Shown here in pieces: positions 1 to 11,200 of a stretch of DNA of 64,000 bases. The DNA is from Portulaca oleracea (Eukaryota; Streptophyta; Magnoliopsida; Caryophyllales; Portulacaceae), in contig CM055886.1 of the NCBI GenBank assembly GCA_029582165.1, positions 23,932,669 to 23,996,668 on the forward strand, written 5' to 3'. Each line of letters opens with the position of its first letter. Position 1 is the first letter of the stretch. Under the pieces are notes generated by a model. That model saw only the letters and a program-made list of their open reading frames with translations. It ran no database searches and was not told the origin of the DNA. A program made the position numbers and the translations under genes.

Positions 1-428
1 CGATCAGGATTACTGTAAAAATTATCGGAAGAGATTTCTCAAGAAAAGAAAATTAAACTGATTCGTTGACGATCATTGCACTGTTCAAGTCCTACAAAAC
101 ATACACTTGGTTAGAAAAAGGAACACGCGCTTTAATTATTCATGATTTATTTTTAACTTTGATTATTTAAACTAATAAATACGTATTAGGGGGAAATTTT
201 CTTCGGGTTATTACAAAAAAAGATAACACAAGTATATATCTCAAAATCATATATACTAATGAAACAAAGAACTTTCATGAATACACATTGTCTTAACTCA
301 AGCATGCTTGTTTCTCTAGCGGAGAATAACACTAGTCATGTACATAAACTTAAACATGTGAATCAAATGGATTGACATACATACTTGCATATGTACATAT
401 ATGACTACTTAAAAACATTCATGCTTGT
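1..428. other. Left-flank DNA without a recognisable gene
   Basis: AT-rich sequence with no convincing ORF, LTR terminus or RNA gene. It ends where the copia LTR begins. Because the matching right flank of that element is not intact, the original insertion site cannot be confirmed. Confidence 0.5.
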
Positions 429-1505
429 TGAAGAAAATCTACTGCCCTCTAAGGACCTCCACTACAGTCTGCTTGAGGACCTCAATTGCATCCGCCATAC
501 TTTTGATTGAAAGACAAAATTCGAAGATATAAATTCAAGGAAGTTTCCTTTATATAAATATCCCTTATCTTCCTTAGAGATCTATATCTTTCTCATAATC
601 TCTAATCTGATTTTATTTGCAGAATATAATTAAGAGATTTTGAAACTATAAAATCAGAATTTAATTAAGAGAAAGAAACAGTTGCCTAAATGAGAAGATT
701 GAAAATCTACTCTCAAGAAAGGAAACAATCTTCAATCAAGGAAGTAGAATCTCAACGCTATCTGAGGACCTCACCGTATTCAGCAATGAGGACCTCCAGT
801 TCCAGTGTGAAGATTTTGTTTGTCAAAATTAAATCAGAGAAGTTTTTCCATATCATACTCTTATTCTATTCCTTCTGATTCTGGATTTATATTATAACAG
901 ATTATATCTTTTTCAGATGCTAAAAGGAAAGGAAAGAAATCGTTGCAAATTGCCAAGATTAAGAAGGATTGAAGATTTGCTCAAGAAAGGAAACAATCAT
1001 TCTCTAGAGGAAATGGAAAGTTGATGTGGAAATTCTATCAACCTCTTCTGTGAGAATGACGGATCTCCAAGGAAGAAAATCAGAGTAGGAATTTTTGGTG
1101 TGAAAATTCTGAGTTGTAGGAATATTTGAGTGAAAATATTTTGAGTTGTAACCACTAAGAAAAGTGGTGAGTTTGTAGCCAGAGAGTGTGTCTGGTGTGG
1201 ACCTCTAAGATCGTGTTTTTAAAGTGAGATAGGCTTCTCATTTTAAGTGTGTTCCTCCATTGTAATCGCCTCTTCTATGAGGCCTCAAGTGCAGAAGTCA
1301 TATGTGATATCTTCTGATTTTGTAAGCTTGTTGAGGACCTCACAGTTCTCAATAGTGCCGAGTTGTAACCTTCTTCCCTTTAGCACTTTAATTCATTCAA
1401 TAAAGAAGTATTATTCAGTTTATAAAAGTGCTCTTAACCCTTTTTGTGTTGATTAAGTGCAGAAATTCTATACAACCCTATTCACCCCCCCTCTAGGTTA
1501 TTTCA
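429..1505 (+). repeat. Copia 5' LTR
   Basis: Begins TGAAGAAAATC, matching the right copy from 3773. It ends at a CA two bases before the primer-binding site. The last ~100 bp (1403-1505) have no counterpart in the right LTR, so the 3' boundary is inferred from the PBS position. A TATA-like TATATAAATA lies at 551-560. The near-palindrome GAGGACCTC occurs exactly at 475, 764, 788 and 1333, with one-base variants near 451 and 1196. Confidence 0.8.
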
Positions 1506-1507
1506 AT

Positions 1508-1520
1508 TGGTATCAGAGCC
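1508..1520 (+). other. Primer-binding site, tRNA-Met type (copia)
   Basis: TGGTATCAGAGCC directly follows the inferred LTR end. This is the standard plant copia PBS, complementary to the 3' end of initiator tRNA-Met. Confidence 0.85.
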
Positions 1521-1562
1521 AGGTCCACAAGTTCAAGAGTTTAACCACTCGTGTAAAAGATC

Positions 1563-3362
1563 ATGGCCGCTATCAACACAAATGAAGCTCCTCAAGGACA
1601 CTCATGGACAATAGCTCCAGTACTCACTGGAGAACACTACATGTCGTGAAAAAGACAAATGGAGGTCTACCTCAAGGACCAAGATGACGACCTCTGGACT
1701 ATGGTTACCGAGGGAAATTATCCCACTCCCACGAAGAAGAACAGTGATGGTCAAGATGTCCCAAAGAAAAGATCTGAAATGACCAATAAAGAGTTGGAGC
1801 CATTGAGAAAAAATACTCATGCCCTAAACTTGATTTATTGCAGTTTAAATTCGAATGATTTTGAACGTGTATCTAATTGTGAAACTGCGAAACAGGTTTG
1901 GGATTACTTGATAACCTCATATGAAGGCACAAGTCAATTCAAGGACACCAAAGTAGATATCCTTGTCCAAAAGTATGAGGCCTTCATAATGGAGGAAAAT
2001 GAGACTATTGAAGAGATGTTCAAAAGATTCAACAGCATCACCAACCACTTCATATCTCTGGGAAAAATCTACCCAAATGATGAACAAGTTAGAAAGGTCC
2101 TCTGATGCCTGCCTAGAAGAAAATGGGGTCCAAAAGTCACAGCTATTGAAGAAGATCAAGATCTCAAGGCCCTCAAACTAGAGGAACTTATTGGAAAACT
2201 ATTGGCCTATGAGATCCAATTGAATGACGTCTCAGAACCCAAGGGAATTTCCCTCAAGGCAGTACGTAAATCTGACGCTGAGTCAGACGATGATGAGGAG
2301 GAATATACAATGACAAGAATAGCTAGAGGGTTCAGAAGACTATACAAGAAAAATCCAACCTTTCGAGGATACATCAAAGATGGACAAAACAGAAAAGCAA
2401 CCTCAAAAGGTAAGTCCTCATTAAGAAAAGATGCTGACCCATTTACTTGTTTTGTTTGTGGCAGCTCAAAACACCTTATGAAGGACTGCCCTCACGCCAG
2501 AAGAAACAAAGACAAGAGAAACAGTCAACCTCAACGGTAAAACCGTAAGGTAATGATGGAAACATGGAGTGATAGTGATTCCAGCGAAGGCCACAGTGAG
2601 GTAGAAGAAATAACAAATGTATGTCTGATGGCAAACACAAGTGAGGATCAAGATCCAACCTCATCTTATGACGAGGTAAACATCGATGAGCTCCTCACTC
2701 TTCCTTCTTCGCACCTTGCTCACAAATTATTTCATCTCTTCAAATATTCTAGATCCTTAATAGAAAGAGTCAAACATCTCATGAAACATATCAATCATCT
2801 GAACGAAACCATCGAGAGCTTGAATACTAGAAATCACCTCTTAACAACTAAAAATGTTAGACTATCCATAGAGGTCAAAGACTGCGATAAGGACATCACT
2901 CAATTATCAAATGAGGCAGTCACAAAATCTCATCCCTACCAGAAGGAACCCTCCTTCCCACATCTAATACACCACCTCTCAAAAACTATCGGTCCAAAAG
3001 TTCTCCCATCCATACCAACAAATGACCTCTACTTCATACCCCAAATATTCCACCTCTCAAAGAAAACTATCATAGAGGACCTCCAACAACAAATAAAATA
3101 AGGACCTTATCAACTCCCCTGTCTAAAGGAACTAGACCTCCGTGCATTACTAAAATTTGGGTCCCAAAGACCTCACTGCAACGATCTCATCCTTGGTCAG
3201 AGACCAAGAAAGGTATGGTATCCTCTATTGCAGGTATGCCTCAGACATATTACCAGAGATCCAACCAAGTTCTACAAACTGAAAATCAACAAGAATGGAA
3301 GAGTGACCTTTGGAGACAAAATCCAAGACAAGATCCTAGACATTGGGAAGGTCGTGAAATAA
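1563..3362 (+). pseudogene. Copia gag-protease polyprotein, broken
   Basis: One reading frame can be followed from the ATG at 1563 to a stop at 3360-3362. The N-terminal gag domain is of the copia Retrotran_gag type, with the usual LTGEHY start region and a VWDYLITSYEG core. A complete CCHC knuckle (CX2CX4HX4C, CFVCGSSKH...C) lies near 2450-2495. A Ser/Asp-rich spacer and a helical segment follow (about 2553-3100). At about 3216-3360 is a protease-like remnant: RHITRDPTKFYKL matches the region after the usual DSG motif, but DSG itself is not preserved. In-frame stops lie at 1647-1649 (expected Trp), 2103-2105 (expected Arg), 2538-2540 and 3099-3101. The first two fit single G-to-A or C-to-T changes. 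No integrase, RT or RNase H follows. The capsid role is known for the family; this copy cannot make the protein. Confidence 0.8.
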
Positions 3363-3772
3363 CACCACCCGCACCATTCGAGGGGGAGCCGTCTACCATG
3401 AGCACCTCAACCTATGCACAAGCTGTCAAATTGAGGGGGAGTCCTATCATCCATCCTCCCTACATGTGATCTCTCTCCTCCTCCCAGGTTTGTCAACTCA
3501 CTGCGTGCCCGGGCCTCTGATGTCCTTATCAGCATGTTCTCTCGGGTACCTCATCATTTATTTTCCTCATCATTTCTTTTCATCCTATCCCTCCTTCTTC
3601 CTCTTTCTTCTTCTCTTTATTTTGGCAACACATCTTAGTGTTTGTACTCTCCTGTTTCCTTTCTGTCTGAAAGGGGGAGAATTAAGTTTGTTGCATTGCT
3701 CTGCTATGTACTGTGTATCTATGCAAAAGGACCACAAAGAAAATTTTGTCTTTCAAACAAAAAGGGGGAGAT
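3363..3772 (+). other. Copia 3' internal region with polypurine tract
   Basis: Non-coding stretch between the protease remnant and the right LTR. It has short GGGGGAG runs near 3380, 3435 and 3672 and ends in the polypurine tract at about 3759-3772 (AAAAAGGGGGAGAT), which primes plus-strand synthesis in such elements. Confidence 0.65.
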
Positions 3773-4759
3773 TGAAGAAACTCTACTACCCTCTAAGGAC
3801 CTCTACTAAAGTCTGCTTGAGGACCTCCATTGCATCCGCCATGCTTTTGATTGAAAGACAAAATTCAAAGATATAAATTCAAGGAAGTTTCCTTTATATA
3901 AATAACCCTTATCTTCCCTAGAGATCTATATCTTTCTCATAATCTCTAATCTGATTTTATTTGCAGAATATAATTAAGAGATTTTGAAACTATAAAATCA
4001 GAATTTAATTAAGAGAAAGAAACAGTTGCCTAAATGAGAAGATTGAAAATCTACTCTCAAGAAAGGAAATAATCTTCAATCAAGGAAGTAGAATCTCAAC
4101 GCTATCTGAGGACCTCACCGTATTCAGCAATGAGGACCTCCAGTTCCAGTGCGAAGATTTTGTTTGTCAAAATTAAATCAGGGAAGTTTTTCCATATCCT
4201 AATCTTATTCTATTCCTTCCGATTCTGGATTTATATTATAACAGATTATATCTTTTTCAGATGCTAAAAGGAAAGGAACGAAATCGTTGCAAATTGCCAA
4301 GATTGAAAATGATTGAAGATTTTCTCATGAAAGGAAACAATCATTCTCTAGAGGAAATGGAAAGTTGCTGTAGAAATTCTCAAGCATAAATACTATCAAC
4401 CTCTTCTGTAAGAATGACGGATTTCCAAGGAAGAAAACCAGAGTAGGAATTTTTGGTGTGAAAATTCTTAGTTGTAGGAATATTTGAGTGAAAATATTTT
4501 GAGTTGTAACCACTAAGAAAAGTGGTGAGTTTGTACCAGAGAGTGTGTCTGGTGTGGACCTCTAAGGTCGTGTTTTTAAAGTGAGATATGCTTCACATTT
4601 TAAGTGTATTCCTCTATTGTAATCGCCTCTTCTGTGAGGCCTCAAGTGCAGAAGTCATATGTGATATCTTCTGCTTCTGTAAGCTTGTTGAGGACCTCAC
4701 AGTTCTCAATAGTGCCGAGTTGTAACCTTCTTCCCTTTAGCACTTTAATTCATTCAATA
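3773..4759 (+). repeat. Copia 3' LTR, 3'-truncated
   Basis: Direct repeat of 429-1402 with scattered substitutions and a short insertion near 4380-4395. Similarity stops abruptly at CATTCAATA (4751-4759); the final ~100 bp of the left LTR are missing. The GAGGACCTC motif is kept at about 3819, 4107, 4131 and 4689. Confidence 0.85.
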
Positions 4760-6474
4760 CCACATATATATGTAATTAATCATAGAAATACATGCATGCC
4801 ATAAAACTCATAAACTCACTTAACATGGCACTTTGTGATTTACTTGACAATAATAAAATCACACTTAAAAGGTTTGGCAACAGGAACAATGGAATAGCAA
4901 AACATGTACTCACAAACACCTCAACACACCACTTTCTTAAAAACTTGTAAATGGTGACTTAACTAGGTGTATAAATAAGACACAAACATGTTTCTAATTA
5001 ACCCTTTAATTTGAATTAATCCAATTTCAAATCAAAGAAATATATGACATTCGAAATCAAAGAAGAGCCAACTTAATTAAAATAAAGAACTTATCTCGAT
5101 ATGAAGATAATCTTATCATACTCCTTGAACCTCTTGAGTTAAAACTTTAACCACCATTGCCAACAATAATAATCAAGACTCTAACTACACCAATCAAATA
5201 AATTACAATTGATTAATAATCTTGATAATTAAAATTAATAAACTTGAATAAACAAAACTCGTACAAAGCAACATAAACTTATCTTTCGATTCCATAGCAT
5301 CTTGATCTTGAAATTTCATCCCTCAAATTGCCCGGTATGATCCTTAACTCGATCATCCATGGTGACAATAAGTCTTAAGATTGTTGGAAAAAACCAATGA
5401 AATGGAGAAACACGGTCACATGAAAGATGGGGATCACTTGGGTGGCTAGGAGTCGAAGGATTACCCGGCTCCCCTTAAGACTAAATCACTAGACCGTGAA
5501 AAGACTCAAAGGTAAAACCTAACTTCTTGTAAGCAAAGTTACAAGATTTCTCAAAGGACTCTCAAAGAGTTGCTGCAGTCAACACCTTAAGTGTGTGTGT
5601 TGAATGCTCTCTAGTAAGAAAAGATGAAGACTTAGGGTGTGGATGAAAGAGCAATCCATCCACCTTTTATAGTGAACTTTTGAGCCATCAAGAGGATCAA
5701 ACTTACGATAATCATAGAGCATAATTCTTGGAATATGTTTGAATACCATTGATGAGAAATCATGACTGATTTCTCAGTCAAATAATATCCCCAAATCAAC
5801 TCTATTGCAATTAACCCCGAGACATAAATCGTAGGATTTCAAATAGTCCTGACTGGACTTCAACACGACCCGTGTTGGATCAACATGATCCGTGTTGACC
5901 TCAACACGATCCATGTTGACCTCAACACGATCCGTGTTGATCCAGTGCACAATTTCTGTGCTCTCTGAACACCAACACGGGTCGTGTCATGCCAGACATG
6001 ATCCGTGTTGGCCCCCTTTTTCTTATTAAGCTTACTTTTCGACCTCCGGGTCAATCCTATGCTTATAACTTATACTTTATGCCTCTTAACTCTTAAAATA
6101 TTCCAACATGTAATTAATTGGAAAGAAAATGATTTCAAAAGAAGTGGTTTCTCAAGAAAATGATTTTCTAAAAAATAATAATTATCTACATGAAAATTTT
6201 CTTTATTTAGGAGACAAATCATTTTCCAGAAAATAATGATAATATGTGTCATATGTATATTATCAATGAAATTATTTCAAGCTCAAAGTTGATATTAAAA
6301 CTTTTTAAAATATATCTTATCATACTATAAACTTATGATACTAACTATTGAAATTGAATTTCACTACTAAGTTTACCTAGTTTTAAGACTAAAATACAGT
6401 TGGGAAATGCTAACTCGAGACGATTATCGACCTAAACCGGACACAATATTAAGTGAGTTTTAGGTAGTGATTTT
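4760..6474 (-). repeat. LTR-like sequence, probable minus-sense LTR of another family
   Basis: No gene is visible. On the minus strand there is a TATA-like TATAAAAG at 5664-5671. Upstream of it in that sense (5853-6020) lie six copies of a CACG...CGTG dyad. This is the arrangement seen in the complete LTRs elsewhere in the window. I could not find matching LTR termini, a primer-binding site or a target duplication, so it may be a solo or partial LTR, or an unrelated promoter-like repeat. Confidence 0.4.
5853..6020 (-). repeat. Array of CACG/CGTG dyad motifs
   Basis: Six units of the type AACACGATCCGTGTTG, 20-35 bp apart, with variants such as AACATGATCC and AACACGGGTCGTG. Each is an inverted pair of half-sites around a short spacer. 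The array sits about 180 bp upstream (minus sense) of a TATA-like box. Confidence 0.75.
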
Positions 6475-6728
6475 TGTTTAGGCTCGGTTTCGAGCCTAAA
6501 TATTACTCTTTTCACCAAGGATTTAGTTCGCCTCCTTCCTTAATAAACGTTTCTTATTCGTCTTTTTACTAGTTTTATGCAAGTTATCCTGGGATAGTCA
6601 TCATGGGAGAAATCAGTGTTCGATGGCGTCTAGAGTCCCCCTCGGGATACTGAAGAACCCGCCCCGAAACCCCGGAAGCTAGACCTTGGACCCATGGCGA
6701 AAAGTTGAAGAAATGCCAAAATTCAGTT

Positions 6729-7045
6729 GGTCACGAGCGTGACGCTACCTGGTAGCGCCCGTGACTAAGGAGTTCAAAAAGGAAAATGTAACGCGCATGA
6801 CCCCCAGCGTAGGGCCCGTGACCAATTTTTTGAGAATTTTGGGTCAAAATGTCGAATGAGGACTCGGGCGTTACCCCTCAGCGTAGCACCCGTGATGCTG
6901 CTGAAGGAAATTTGGGGGTGATTTCCAGGAGGTAGCGGTCGTGAAGTCTGGAGGTAGCACCCGCTACCCCAGCGATGAACTGAAAAATACGGAGTGAAAT
7001 TGCCTCGTCACGGGCGTGACGACTAGGGGTACGCCCATGACGACC
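6729..7045 (+). repeat. CG-rich dyad array upstream of the Athila TATA box
   Basis: Ten or so units of two alternating types, GTCACGGGCGTGAC-like and GGTAGCGCCCGTGAC-like, for example at about 6729-6770, 6788-6825, 6867-6899, 6932-6971 and 7006-7045. The array ends about 60 bp before TATATATA at 7104. Confidence 0.75.
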
Positions 7046-7103
7046 CTGGCTTCTGGAAAATAGGAGTTAAAACGACTGTGTTTTATGTAATTTCTCCCTA
7101 ATG

Positions 7104-7111
7104 TATATATA
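7104..7111 (+). promoter_or_regulatory. TATA box of the Athila LTR
   Basis: TATATATA within the LTR, followed by a pyrimidine-rich leader. Position and context fit the U3 promoter of a plant LTR; transcription start not shown. Confidence 0.55.
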
Positions 7112-8082
7112 CTCGTTCTAAATTTTAATCTAGTAGTTTTCATTTTACTGTTCACTTTCCCTTTTGGGGCTACTTAGCACATTTCTCTAGATAGATTCTC
7201 TCTTCCTTTCTCTCAAACACATCCTTTTATTGTATTTATTTTGGTTTATTGCAATCAAGGAGCATTAATTTGAAGACTTATTATTCAAGCTTTGGATTTC
7301 TTCTTTCTATTATTATTATTATCATCCTTGTTCTCATTTGGGTAAATCTCTTTCCTTCTTTTAATGCCTATCTTGGTTAGTTCTATTTGCCGATTAATCT
7401 TCTTGTTTTTTCTTTCTTAGTATTATGACTAGGTTTCTTGTTTTAAGTTTAATAGTTTTAATGTTTGTTGATATGATTAGTGGCTAGCTTTCTTAGGGTT
7501 TAGGGGAAGGTTTAGCCCCTAATGGGACCCCTTGCTTAGAGTTGGGCTTAGATAAAGCATTAGGCTATGATTATGAAGTTTTCATTCGATCACCCTCATG
7601 ATTATGGGGTTTAGTGTGGTGAAAGTCAACTAAATCTACTCAAACATAGTCTCTAAGGTATTCGAATGGATATTTGAACGAATCCTCATGAAAATAGTGG
7701 AGGAGTTTGGGTAGGGAGATTAGCATTCCAAATTCTTTAGGTACGTCCTCAAGAAATTATTGGACAAACCTCGAGAGTTAAATTCAGGTATACCTTGAGA
7801 GAGGCCCCGAAGTTGCTTTATTCTTGCAATATCCTAAATTCTAGCTTGGTTCAGTGCTTTGTCCGGGACCGCTTTGTTTTAGGGTAACCATTAGGTGGTG
7901 AAAACCGACCCTTGGACCTCTTTTTCCCTGATTTTATCTGTTAATCTGATTTTGTTTCATCCATCCTTTCATTATCTCCTTTTTATCTTAAACTAGATAA
8001 AGTAGTGAAAGTTTTGATTAACAAAATCTTGCTCCCTGTGGATACGATAAACAAGCCCCGGCTGTATTACAACTAAACAAAA

Positions 8083-8100
8083 TGGCGTTGTTGTCGGGGA
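8083..8100 (+). other. Primer-binding site, tRNA-Asp type, decayed (Athila)
   Basis: TGGCGTTGTTGTCGGGGA differs from the usual TGGCGCCGTTGCCGGGGA only by three C-to-T changes. The intact form is present on the minus strand in element C (48164-48181). Confidence 0.85.
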
Positions 8101-8217
8101 GCAAGCGCCCCTTTTAGTCTTAATTTACTCTACGAATGTTTACTTTAAGTGACCCCTACCTTGTTGAGTCGATTCTAGAGACCCTAGGGTTGTTTACGTC
8201 ATTTTCTTGTTTAGTGC

Positions 8218-11200
8218 ATGCGTACGAGAGATCAAATACTTCTTATACCATTCGATCTTGAAATTGAAGGTACTGTACAACACAACAACGCTGCAAACGC
8301 TCGCAGACGACTCCTTGAATGACAACAGCCAGAGGCTATGGCACAACCATCGCCAGAACCTCGTACCCTTCTTTCATTCGCATCACTTTTAACGGGTATG
8401 GGAAAATCACCCATTTTTTTGCCCAACCTTCCAGAAGGGACTATTTTTGAGGTCAAGCCTAATTTCCTCAACCTGATTGAGCAATCCAAGTTTCATGGGC
8501 TTGACTCGGAAAACCCTATCAATCACATTTCAAACTTCTTGGAAAGGTGCGGCATGATCAGGATCCAAGGAGTCCCTGAGGAGTATATGCACCTCAAGTT
8601 TTTCCCATTCTCTCTTTCCGGGAAAGCTCGAGGTTGGCTCGATAACTGCAATCCAAACACCTTTCACACTTGGGAAGCATTGAGTCAAGGCTTTTTGAGA
8701 AGGTTCTTCCCTCCTATGGAGACGGCTCGCTTACGGACAGAGATTGTGAACTTCAAACAACAACCGGGGGAGTCTCTCTTTGAGGCTTGGGAACGATATA
8801 AGGGATTTCAGCGGGCTTGTCCGTATCACAATCTCCCGGCCCCTCTCATTCTGCATACCTTCTATGAGGGCCTCACTATGGCCACGAAGTAGTCGGTTGA
8901 TAATGCTTCTAGGTGGTCTCTTCCTAAGCAAGACCCCCAACCAAGCGGATGCACTTTTGGCGTAAATGGCGGAGAACACATGTAATTGGGGAAGGAACTC
9001 GAGAGAGGTGGCGATCAGTGGTGATAGCGAGAACATAAATTATCTCATGAAGGCCATGCAACAACTCATGCAAGATATGGCCGAGATGAAGACGAATCAA
9101 TAACTCAAATCTGTGATGGAAGTTCATTCTTCCACTCCTTCATCTTCGTCAAGCTCGGCGGTCCCTTGCAAGGTATGCGGTGGAGGGCATGCAACTTTTG
9201 AGTGTCAACGGGAGTTCATTGCTAATGAACAAGCAAACGCCCTTTACCATATCAACCTCTCATACCGCAATAATGACTCAATCCACCCTCAAGGGAACCC
9301 CTCATACAATCCTCCCATTTCCTATACCCTAATCAAAGCCAAAGCCAAAGTCGTCCACAACAAAACCAAAACTGTTCTCATCACTAAACCCTTCATATCA
9401 AAACCAAGCCCCTCACCATCAAGCCCCTTAATCCTACCAACAACCCCCTCCGCAAATGACTCAAGAGTTAGACTTCATGCAAAGATACCTTAAAACCAAG
9501 AGGCATTCAACGCCGCTCAGCTGAAGTAAAATAAGGCTATCCAAGCTAACCAAAGAATGCTTGAGACTCAACTAGCCTAACTAGCCCAGCATGTTTCCAA
9601 CTTTCAATCCTCTTCCAAAGGCTTTCCTAGGCAACGCCAAAAAAATCCGAAAGGGCATATAAATGCTATCAATTTGAGGAGCGGTAAGGAGCTTGAGGGT
9701 CCGAAAAGTGGAGTTGACTAAGGAGTTCGAAGTGAAGTTGTGGTAGAGGATATAACCGTTGAAGAGGAGGGAGTTAGTATTAAGGAGAAAGAGGAAAAAG
9801 TGAAGGAAGTTGTCAAGGAGGATGAGTCGAAAAAGAAAGGGAAAACGGTCAAGAAGGAAGGGGAGTCGGTCATTCAACAAGCCAAGCCCTATGCTCCACC
9901 TCTTCCATACCCCAATGTTTTGCCAAGGTCAAGGAAGATGTGAAGTTTGCCAAGTTCATGGAGATTCTTAAAATTCTCCACATCAAAATCCCATTCCTTG
10001 AGGCGATCACAAATATGCCATCTTACACTAAATTCCTCGAGGAACTCATCACTGACAAGAGGAAGATTTGGAGAGAATGCGGTAGTCTCCTTGACTCAAG
10101 AATGTAGCGCAATCATCGATAATAAGCATCCTCCTAAGCTTTCGGATCCCGGAAGCTTCTCCATCCCGTGCTCAATCGGGGATGCAGTGATTAACAAAGC
10201 TCTTTGTGACCTTGGCGCTAGTGTGAGCGTAGTGCTACAACCTCGTTCCTACTACAATTTCTCTTCAAATGGCCGACCGATCTATTCGGCGCCCGATAGG
10301 AGTTCTTGAGGATGTTCTGGTTCAAGTTGGAAAGTTCTATATTCCTTGTGATTTCATCGTCTTAGACATGGTCGAGGATGCACAAATCCCGATTATCTTG
10401 GGTCGGCCCTTCCTAGCAACCGTCGAAGCTATGATTGACGTGAAGAACGTCAAACTCTCTCTCCACATCGGGGATGAGAAAATCGAATTCAATTTGCAAA
10501 CTTCCATTGCCGCTCTATCAATTGAGGAAAAATGCTACCAACTCGACATGATTGATGAGGTTGTTGAGGAGACGCTTGGCTCTTTTGGGCTTCTTGGGGA
10601 TCCTCTAGAAGAAACTTTGTTGGAGGCTTTTGAGCGAGAAACTTTAGAAGGCGATGTGGCCTCTTATGTTGCAATTCTCGAAGAAGTTCCGGAATTTAAG
10701 GGAGATCTCTCGGGGAGTGAAGAGATAGCAAATGTAGAAGGCCATGATCCGAAAGAAAAAAAAGAAAGGAAGAGGCCCGACGTCGAGTTGAAACCATTGC
10801 CGCCATCATTAAGGTATGAATTTCTTGGTTCTTCTGAGTCTTTTCCTGTGATTGTCAATTCTGACCTACATGGCACCCAGCTTCAAAACCTTCTTGATGT
10901 GCTTCGTAAGCACATCGGTGCCATAGGGTACAGTATTGAGGATCTAAAGGGAGTGAGTCCGTCCTTATGCATGCTTAGCGTTGACCTTGAAGTTGATCAC
11001 AAACCCTATAGACAACCTCAAAGGAGGCTAAATCTGAATATGCAAATGGTCGTAAAAAATGAAATAATGAAGTTGCTTGAGGCGGGCATCAGTTATCCCA
11101 TTGCGAACAACGAGTGGGTGAGTCCTGTTAAGATAGTACCTAAAAAGGGAGGGATGACTGTTGTTAGGAATGATAAAGATGAATTAGTGTCTACTAGGAC

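Larger units (their letters stand above)
429..4759 (+). mobile_element. Deleted Ty1/copia element (SIRE-like), gag and protease remnant only
   Basis: Two direct copies of a roughly 1-kb LTR flank a 2.3-kb interior. The interior has a Met-tRNA-type primer-binding site, a copia gag with a CCHC knuckle, a protease remnant and a purine-rich tract (A-rich then GGGGGAGA) next to the right LTR. Integrase, RT and RNase H are absent, so the element could only move with enzymes supplied in trans. The right LTR lacks about 100 bp found at the 3' end of the left LTR, so the right end is truncated and no target duplication can be read. The SIRE-like placement rests on the LTR/PBS style and gag type and is an inference. 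Confidence 0.85.
6475..8079 (+). repeat. Athila 5' LTR
   Basis: Starts TGTTTAGG and ends TAAACA, giving perfectly inverted termini, three bases before the PBS. The first ~155 bp match the 3' copy at 29719. A CG-rich dyad array lies at 6729-7045, a TATA box (TATATATA) at 7104-7111, and a pyrimidine-rich stretch near 7195-7225 that may be the start of R. Confidence 0.88.

Noticed and set aside
6105..6240. Inverted GAAAATGATTT words suggesting a small MITE
   Set aside because: Arms are short and imperfect in A/T-rich DNA and no target duplication was found.
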